Below, one piece after another: positions 24,301 to 33,300 of a DNA stretch of 64,000 nucleotides. A program made the position numbers and the translations under genes. The first letter of the stretch is position 1, and each line of letters starts with the position of its first letter. The notes beneath the pieces were generated by a model. That model saw only the letters and a program-made list of their open reading frames with translations. It had not been told where the DNA came from and made no database searches. The DNA comes from Ahaetulla prasina (lineage: Eukaryota > Chordata > Lepidosauria > Squamata > Colubridae), in assembly GCF_028640845.1 (NCBI RefSeq), contig NC_080541.1, positions 161,332,502-161,396,501 on the forward strand. Reading direction: 5' to 3'.

Positions 24301-27300
24301 AAGTGAGATGATTACACTAGGCATTTTTGTGTGTGAAGAAACAAATGGCTTCTATTTGCTGATAGCACTGTATTTTTGAAATAAAACCTACTCCTATTTC
24401 AGATGACATTATAAATCAATCTGAGGCCAGAAGGGAACCTACTCAAGATCTGAGAATGGAAAATAAATTCATAGTTGGTACAAGTGAGCATTTGCGATCA
24501 ATTGGCCAGGATGAAAGGTAATTAAGCATAATTAGAAAAATATTTTCTTTCTTTAAAATGAGAGCTGTAGATCATTTTTCATTTTTATGTTTACTGGTAG
24601 ACATGTTTGAATGTTGTTCTTTATCCCACATCAGAGGGATGGAACTGGCAAGGATGTGATATAAAGTCAGTTAAGACACAGTCCCACTGTAAAAGGAAAT
24701 GGGGATTCCTTTAATTTCCCCTTTCCAGAAAAAACCAACAACCTTACAAGCCCCAAATTTACTTACACATGTAAATGTAAATTTAGGATTGTAAGCCACT
24801 TAGAATCACCTTTAGGCATGGCATCTCATAATAAATAAATAAATCCTGAAAATCTTACCTGAACAAGCAATAGTTCTGAGACTAATTAGCTGAACCCTGA
24901 ATCTAGGGGTCATTTATATTGTGCTTCTTTCAAGACAAAACCAACGCTTATTATAGCAAATAAATTTTAGAGGCAATTATTAATAAAAATATAGAATTTA
25001 TGAGGTCTTGTGTATTGACATGCATATTTAAAAGTAGAGTAAAAAGTAGAAAAGTCTGTGGCATCATCTCTCCATCAGTTCTGTGAAGAAAGCCTTTCCT
25101 TTCCCTTCCCTTCAAACAGCACATCTAAATCATAAAATAAAATGAAAAATTATAATAATTTCTTCCTACCTATTGAAGTCTTATTGAAGATGAAACTGAA
25201 ATACTTTGGCCACCTAATGAGAAGGAAGGACTCACTGGAGAAGAGCCTAATGCTGGGAAAGATTGAGGGCAAAAGAAGAAGGGGACGACAGAGAACCCTA
25301 ACCCTAACTAACAACAACAACACTGAAGTCTATTCTTATTTAACACAGCATTGAAAGCTAGAATATTAAGACTTAATGTTAAAAGAAACCGACATTTTCT
25401 TTATATAGAAATAAGAGACAAATCAAAAAAAGAAAACAAGTAAGTGCAAGTCTTAAAAAGGTAAACTTAAGAAATTTGTAAGTGATTTCTGACTTTCTCA
25501 ACTGATAATTACAATTTTATTGTCCTTCCTTCATTAGATATTAAGCAAATCCATCTAGCTCATTTAATCCATAGTCTTCAGATCCAGAATACAGGATAAC
25601 AGTTGAAAGATACTTTGGAGGTCTTCTAGTCCAATCCACTGTTCAAGCAGGAGATCCTATACCAGTGATGGCTAATCTTTTTGCCATCGCGTGCCGGGAC
25701 GGGGGTGTCGACGCGTGCATCCCCACACTCATAATTCTATGTGCCCTGCCCCCATGCATGGGACCGTGACCCCCGGTTCCCCCCCCCAGCTCCTGGCATG
25801 CGATGGTCCGGTAAGCCCATTTTTCTCTCTCACCTGGCTCCAGAGCCTCTGTATGAGTCTGGGGAGGGCGAAAACATCCTTCCCCACCTCCCCCGGAGGC
25901 CCTCCGGAAACAAAAAATGGCCCATTTCCCAACTTCCAGTTGGACAGGAAGTGACTTTTTTGCTGTCTCCAGCCTCCAGATACTCCTAGAGAGGCTCTGG
26001 AGGCTGGGAACAGCAAAAAATGTCATTTCCTGTCCAACCAGAAGTTGGGAAATGGGCTGTTTCTGACCTCCAGAGGGCCTCAGGGGGTGGGGAAGCAGTT
26101 TTCACCCTCCCCAGACTCATAGAGAGGCTCTGGAGCCAGGTGAGAGAGAAAAATGGGCCTTCCCCACCATCCCTCAGGCCCTCCAGAGGCAGGAAACAGC
26201 CTTTTTCCATATTTCTGGTGGGCCCAGAAGGCCCAAAAATCAGCTGGCACACCGGAGATGAGCTCGCATGCCCACTGATATGGCTACAAGTGCCATCTGT
26301 GGCACGCGTACCATAGGTTTGCCATCACGGTCCTATAACATTCTGGACAAATGGCTTTCCAATCTCTTCTTAAAAACCTCCAGGGATGGAGTAGCCACAA
26401 CTTCTGAAGGCAAGCTGTTCCACTGGTTAATTATTCTCACTGGTAGCAAATTTCTCCTTAGTTTTAGGTTGGCTCTTTTTGTTAAGCTTCCATCCCATTA
26501 CTTTTTGTCTTGCTCTTAGGTGATTTGGAGAAATAGATCATGATGTCATTTCTTTCTTCTTTCAACAAAAAAGTCCTTATAATGTTTTAAATCTTCCAGA
26601 AATGTTTGTTGCTTTTTCTCTGATCAAACAGGTCAGTTTGGCCATTTCTGTGAATTTTGACATCTGATTCCTCCACTATGGGGATTTTATTATTCTTCCA
26701 TAACAGAAATCCAAATTTTGGATGTGATACAAGTCCATAATAGAATTATAACCCAAAAATTGTTTCCAAGTTGGGTTAAACTGATAAGTCTTTTTCATTG
26801 CTTCTTTTTAGTTTCCTAGATCAGAGAGTTGAACTACATTTTCCTCCTTAATATTTCCAACTTTGGCATTTCAGTCTCCAACTAGAAGCAGCACATCTTG
26901 CTCGCAGGTTCTACTGATTTCTAATTTTTAATTGATCATAAAACTCACCAACTTCCTCCATCAGTGATTGCAGCATAAACCTGGATAATTGTCATATTAG
27001 TCACAAAATCTATTAGTTTCCCGGAAAATAGGACCTACCCCAAAAATAAGCCTAGCCCGATTTCCAAGACTATGCCTAATATAAGCCCTACCACAAAAAT
27101 AAGCTCTAGTGAAGGAGGGTGGGCTGGCCAGCATAGGAGGCGGAGTGCACATGTGGGCCAATGATATCTGTTCAGCACAGGTGAGTTGAGTACCTGTGCA
27201 AGCAGCAGGCAGAAGCAGAGGCAGGGGGGAGGCAGGCGATCTGGACGCACTGCATAGGTCATGGGAAAGGCGGGCCAGAGTGGCAGCTGCCCGCAGGCTT

Positions 27301-30300
27301 GTCTTTGTGCAGTGGCACTGGCAGCAGACAGATGCAGAGGCATGGGGAGAGGCATGTGATCTGGACACACTATGAAGGCCATGAGAAAGCCGAGTGGTGG
27401 ACAGCCAAAGCTTGCCTGCAGCCTGTGCGGCATGTTGGGATCATCTGCCTTCTGCTCTATGCAGCCCCAGAGTGTGCTGACCAAGGTGACGGCAGGCTGC
27501 AGCTGCTGCCAGATACTGTTGGTCCATGCGCACTTGCTGGCTCTTGTGTGCATGCTGGGAGTAGGGACCCCAGCCAGCTGATCACCCTGAAATTGTGTTT
27601 CCCTGAAAATAAGCCTTAGTACTTATTTGGGGCCCAAAAGAACAAAAATAAGACTTATTTTTGGGGAAACACAGGTAGATATTATTTGGTCATTGATTGC
27701 ATTATAACCATATACTCTTCTCACTTATGAAAACTCACTGTCCCAACACTGGCTTTTCATGTCCTGAGTAGTAAGTGGTGTGATCTTCTGATTGAAAGTG
27801 TCCAAGTTCAGTTCATCTCAATTCATGGATTCCTAAAACGTCAATGTGTAGTTGATTCATTTGACTTTCATTGTGTTAAGCTTCCCCACATTTTTGCTAC
27901 TAATATTCCATGTTCCCATTGTAATTCTGTCTTTGCACATTTGAGTTTTGTTTTTCTATATGGGAAGATCAGCAACTAAATATCCTGAAGGCTTTAATGT
28001 AGTCACCTTATCAACACTATTTGCACTCTGAAAGATCCTCAGAGGCATGTTGTTGTTGATGTTATCCATTCAGTTGTGTTTGACTCTTGGCAATTCTATG
28101 GGCCAGGTCGCTCTACATTTTCTGAACTTGCACTACTTGGGTTTTTCTATGCACTGGTTTGATGGTGTATTGCATGTTGAGTACCATTCAATCTGAGAGG
28201 GCCGTCATCTGGCATTATAATTGTCAGTCATGTGTCCATGTGGTTTCTTGGTAAAAATACAGGAGTGGTTTACCATTGCCTTCTCCTGTGGAGTACAGAG
28301 TGATGCCTTTTCCAGTGTCACTAAACAAGCATCTGCCTCCAGTATCTTCCTAGATCACTACTGTCCAATATGGGTGCCCACTCACTTTAGCTGGGAAGCT
28401 AGAATGACATTTAATTTTTGGATGATCCTGCTGGGAATATACACTTGCTCTGTTCAATCCTTCCAACAACATCCCCTACAGGGGTGGGCTCTACTTACCT
28501 TTACCACCGTTTCGCAGCGGGATCACACACGCACACTTGCTTCTGTGCATGCATTTCTGATGATGTCGGGGTTGGTGGGCGGAGCCTCCCCCTGGTTTTT
28601 CTGGTTTTAGAACTGGTCCAAACCGGGGGCAACCCACCACTGATCCCCTAACACAGTGGTTCCCAACCTTTTCTTGTTTGAGGCACAACCTTTTCTTGTT
28701 TGAGGCACCCTTGGAAAGCCTTTCAAAAGTTCCCGGCACCCTTATAAGGAAATAGATATTTAAAATCTCCGTAGCTCAAAAGTTCCCGGCACCCTCAAAA
28801 GATCTCACGGCACCCCTTAGTGCCGCGGCACACTGGTTGGGAACCACTGCCCTAACACAATATAGCAATTTGCTTCTACATGCTATGAATTTGTTCCTTA
28901 AATTTCTTGAATCTCCAAAACTTCATCCATATCCAAATCAAGACTAGTTTTAAGTAATTTTTTCATTTCTCTATTAACATCTTTCCTAAATCTTCGGATA
29001 TCCCATTAAACTTCAAATTATTTTTGTAATCCTGTTTAGCTGTTCGTGGTTCAGTTTCTGACTTGTTTAACTTGATCATTTAATTTCTCTGAACTAAAAC
29101 AGTTCCTCGTGTTCTGTTTGCAAATCTTTAATTTCTTTATCTTGAGTTCTAATTTGAAATTGTTTGTTAATTTTTCAGATTTATCTTAAAAATAATGCAA
29201 TTTTTCATTCAAATCTGATTGTTTTTGTTGAATTAATTTAGTTATACTACTTTCTACTATACATAATCTACTTTTAAGAGGATTTTTAATTTGTGGTAAA
29301 CCAACAGAGAAATCAATTAATGATTCTGTTTGGACTCTTCTCATTATGTTGTTCTCTTCTTAGTGTGTCATTTTCTACTCAAGTCTTTTCATTATGTAAG
29401 ACATATTATGTAAGACAAATTATCCAGTTTGGAGTAAGATACAGGTTCTAGATAACATTTAGATACTATAATAGAGAACAGAGAATAATAGGTTTGGAAG
29501 GGACCTTGGAAGCAAAAAGGAATAAAGAAAAGCCTTGAAGGAATTTCAGATCTTAACGCTACACTATAGTGACCAGGCGTCCCACTTTTCGTGGGACAGT
29601 CCCGCTTGTTATTAATTTGTCCCGCATCCCGCGGCAATTCCAAAAAGTCCTAGTTTTTTTTTGTTTCACTCCCATTCTGAAAATGGGAGGTGGCAACGCA
29701 AGAGAAGGAGGCGGAGAAGGGGGAGAGGCAGAGAAGGGGGCGCGAGAGGGAGGAGAGACGCCGCTTGACTTCACCCGAGAGGAAGAGAAGAGCCGAGAGG
29801 AGAGCCAAGCCTGCCTGGAAGAGCCGAGAGGAGAGCCGAGCCTGCCTGGAAGAGCGGAGAAGCAGCAGCCGCTCCTCTTCCTTCAGGAAGATGGCAAGAC
29901 TCAGCATGCATGCGCAGCCCCCCCTCCCCCCGTCAATGGTGTCCCGCTTTGCCATCGCTGAAATCTGGTCACTTTACGCTACACCCTAGCTATACTCATT
30001 AAACTCTTAAAAAGAAACTTAAAATACTGGCATTTTTTACATCAAAACTGGCATTTTTTATACCATTTCTAGTACAAATGTTGAAAATCATAAGTAGATA
30101 TTCTTTATGTTGGAGCTCCCTCTTGCAGTTAAAAGACATAGAAGTTGTCAATAGGCAGACAGCAGTGATGATGACTGTAGGAAAGTAAATCCAAATAAGG
30201 CAAAGAGAATCACAACCAAAATACAGATGGGTAAAATTCTCATTGGCATAGTATTGAACCTTAGATAACCATGTGATCTGCTGTGTTATCCTTTGAGAGA

Positions 30301-33300
30301 AAGATCATACAGGATGTGATCGGATTATAGGTTAACATTTAGGTTGATCATAAGGTTTTTTTAACCCCAATGCTGGATGGTCCCAATAATCATCTAAGAA
30401 GATCTAAGATCATTTAAGAAGAGCATATATCAAAATTAAAATAATGTGATGGCTTCAATAATAAGTCAATAGTTACTTACCTAAACAGAATGATCAATAG
30501 ATGTGGGAATGACGTCATATTTCCTACTGGATTTCCATTGACTTTGCTTGTGGGAAATTGACAGGAAGTATTGGAACAACAACAGCTGTGACTTCATGTA
30601 TAAAATTGGTCTGAACATCATGGAAATTTCAATTCCACAGAAATTAAAAGTTCTGGATTGTTATGCATTCTTTAAGTTAATAGATTTTAGCTATCGTGAT
30701 CCAAACATTATTGCAGTGTAATGTACCATTTGAGCTAACTTGAAGGTACAAACAGACACAGACAAACCCCCAGGACAGTTTTAATAGTGTACAGTTGTTC
30801 TTATCAATCCCTGTCTCTCTCTAGTTTTCTCACAGAAAACTAGTAAAACAAAAGAATACTACCTTCTCATAAAAACCCTTGTTATGTATGTTGATCAATT
30901 ACCGTATAACTCACAACAGCCCTTTTCCCTTTAATAAGCAAATGAACTTTTAACGCTGTTACAAAAATCTGTTTAATAACTGAACAGTCAGAAGGGAAAA
31001 AAATAAACCCAAAGAGTCAGCTTGAAAAGATAATTACAGTTTTGAGATCATAGAAACATACACTCATAAATCTCAAAATCAAAGAGAGGACTTCAAAAGA
31101 GATATAATGAAAGAAAAATAAAATAAATGGACACTTTCATTAAAACCTGAAAGATGACTTAGTTAACTGTCATTGCTCACCACTCACCCCAAAACTGTAG
31201 AGGGCTTACAGAGAATACTTGAAGACTATAGTTTTCTAGACCTCCACAGAAGGAAAATTGCTGTTTTGCCAGATTTTTGAAAATTAATGGTGATTAAAAA
31301 CATTTTTTTCTATAGTCGGGAAAGAAGAAATCTGAAACAGTATATCCACTGAAACAACTCCATTGTCTCTCCAACAAGCTGTCATCTTGAAATCCCAAGA
31401 TCTTATTTAATTGTAGGCTTTTCTTCTGATTTGTACAAACATGACAAACATGCCGGTTCTATCCGGCTCGGGAAAATCGGTAGTGCCGGCGGTGGGAGGC
31501 TCTGCTCACCCGCCCGGACGTCATCAAGTCCTGTTTTTGACCCTCTGTGCATGCGCAGAAGGCTCTGCGCACGTGTGGAGAAGGCGCGCGTGCTCACCTT
31601 TGCGAACGGGTAGCGAAGGTGAGTGAATTTCACCCCTGCCTGTTTCCAATATTATTTGTACAGTGGAAACTCTCATTAAAAAATACACACAAAAGTTCCT
31701 TCTGATTAAAAAAAAAATCATAAATGTCATGCTCCCTATGTATGCCATAATGAATTCAATATGGCAAACCTATTTTCAAGAGAAAAGAACAGCCAAGAAG
31801 GAAATGGATGTATCTTGCTAAACATTCAGCATCCTGACCTACTCCTTGCTGACAGAGGATACACAAAGGTAGTGTTCAGATACTTAATAAATTGACTTCC
31901 TTATGGTCAAGGAAATTGAAGCAAGTCTTCCCTTGGTAACTAGATGAGGCCAGCAGATTAGGATCTTGCAAGATGTTGCCTAACATATCCAGATGTTTTG
32001 CCACACCAGGGATTTAAAGCTTTTTTTTTGTATTGGGCTCAAAAGCCAACAGGTAACAATTAGGAACTTAAAATAGATTCTTATTCTAACTTGATGATTA
32101 ACAGTCTTCTACTGTATTTTCTGCTAGCTGTAGAGTTTGGTTTGTCTCCAACCCACGTATAGTATAGTCCAGTAATCCAACTGAGTGGTATTCATAGCAT
32201 ATTAGTCAGAGGTAGGTTTCAGCAGGTTCTGACCAGTTCTGGAGAGCCAGTAGCGGAAATTTTGAGTAGTTCAGAGAACCAGTAGTAAAAATTCTGACTG
32301 GCCCTGCCCCCATCTATTCTCTGCCTCCCAAGTCTCAGCTGATTGGGAGGGAATGGAGATTTTGCAGTAACCTTCCCCTGCCATGCCCACCTAGCCACGC
32401 CCACCAAGCTATGCCACATCCACCAAGCCACACCCACAGAACCAGTAGTAAAAAAATTTGAAACCAATCACTGATATTAGCCCAAGTAGGATTGCAATTG
32501 AAACTGTAGCTGGAGATGAACAAAGGCTCCCCTAGCTGTGATTTTCACCTGCTATCTAAGCAGGAACTAAGAATTAACTACTAGTAATATAGTATTATTC
32601 ATTTAAATGTTGATTGTCTATTGACTATTAATCTTCTTGTTTTAAAGGAAAGTCAATCTTCCCAAAGATTATTTAATTAATGATGGACAAAACATTGAGG
32701 CTGGCTTTATCTATGACAACAAAAGTGGTTTTAAAAAGAAGGAAATGCCTCTCCTGCCTCTGAGCATTATGGATGAACTAGAAAATTCAAATGGCAAAAC
32801 AATCAGTGTTAGATGTACACAAGCAGAATCACAAAATCAAATGGTATGCGCTGTTTTCTTACCCTTTGCTCTTTAACCATTATTGTTGTTAAAATTTTGT
32901 AAGCTAATAACATTTTATCACAAAAATCCAAATTTCCTTGAGTTTATGATGGATCTTTTTTGGGGGGGAGGTGAGGGAAACAATAACTTTTATGAATCTA
33001 ATACAGAAGATGTATTAGCACAATCAGTTTTATTTGTGTTATGCTACTGAAAGATATATGTTACTTATATCAGTGCAAGAAATGAAGTTGGAGATTATGG
33101 GTTGGCATTATGAAAGTTATACAGTTGGAAATCTTTGGTAGAATTAGGGCACGAAACTGATTACAAAATGAATTAATGGGATCACTTTAAATCCTGCCCA
33201 GAAACCAATTGGACTTCAGATTCAGAATAAATATGCATGAGAATTTCTACCAATTTATGATTGGTAAACCCAACCTAGGGAGCAAATTTACCTGAGTGTA

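Noticed and set aside
27035..27619. Frames of 100-170 codons on both strands
   Set aside because: They sit in the GC-rich middle of a MITE nested in Bov-B.
29569..29989. Long overlapping frames on both strands
   Set aside because: Inside a purine-rich hAT-like element; both strands open because of composition.
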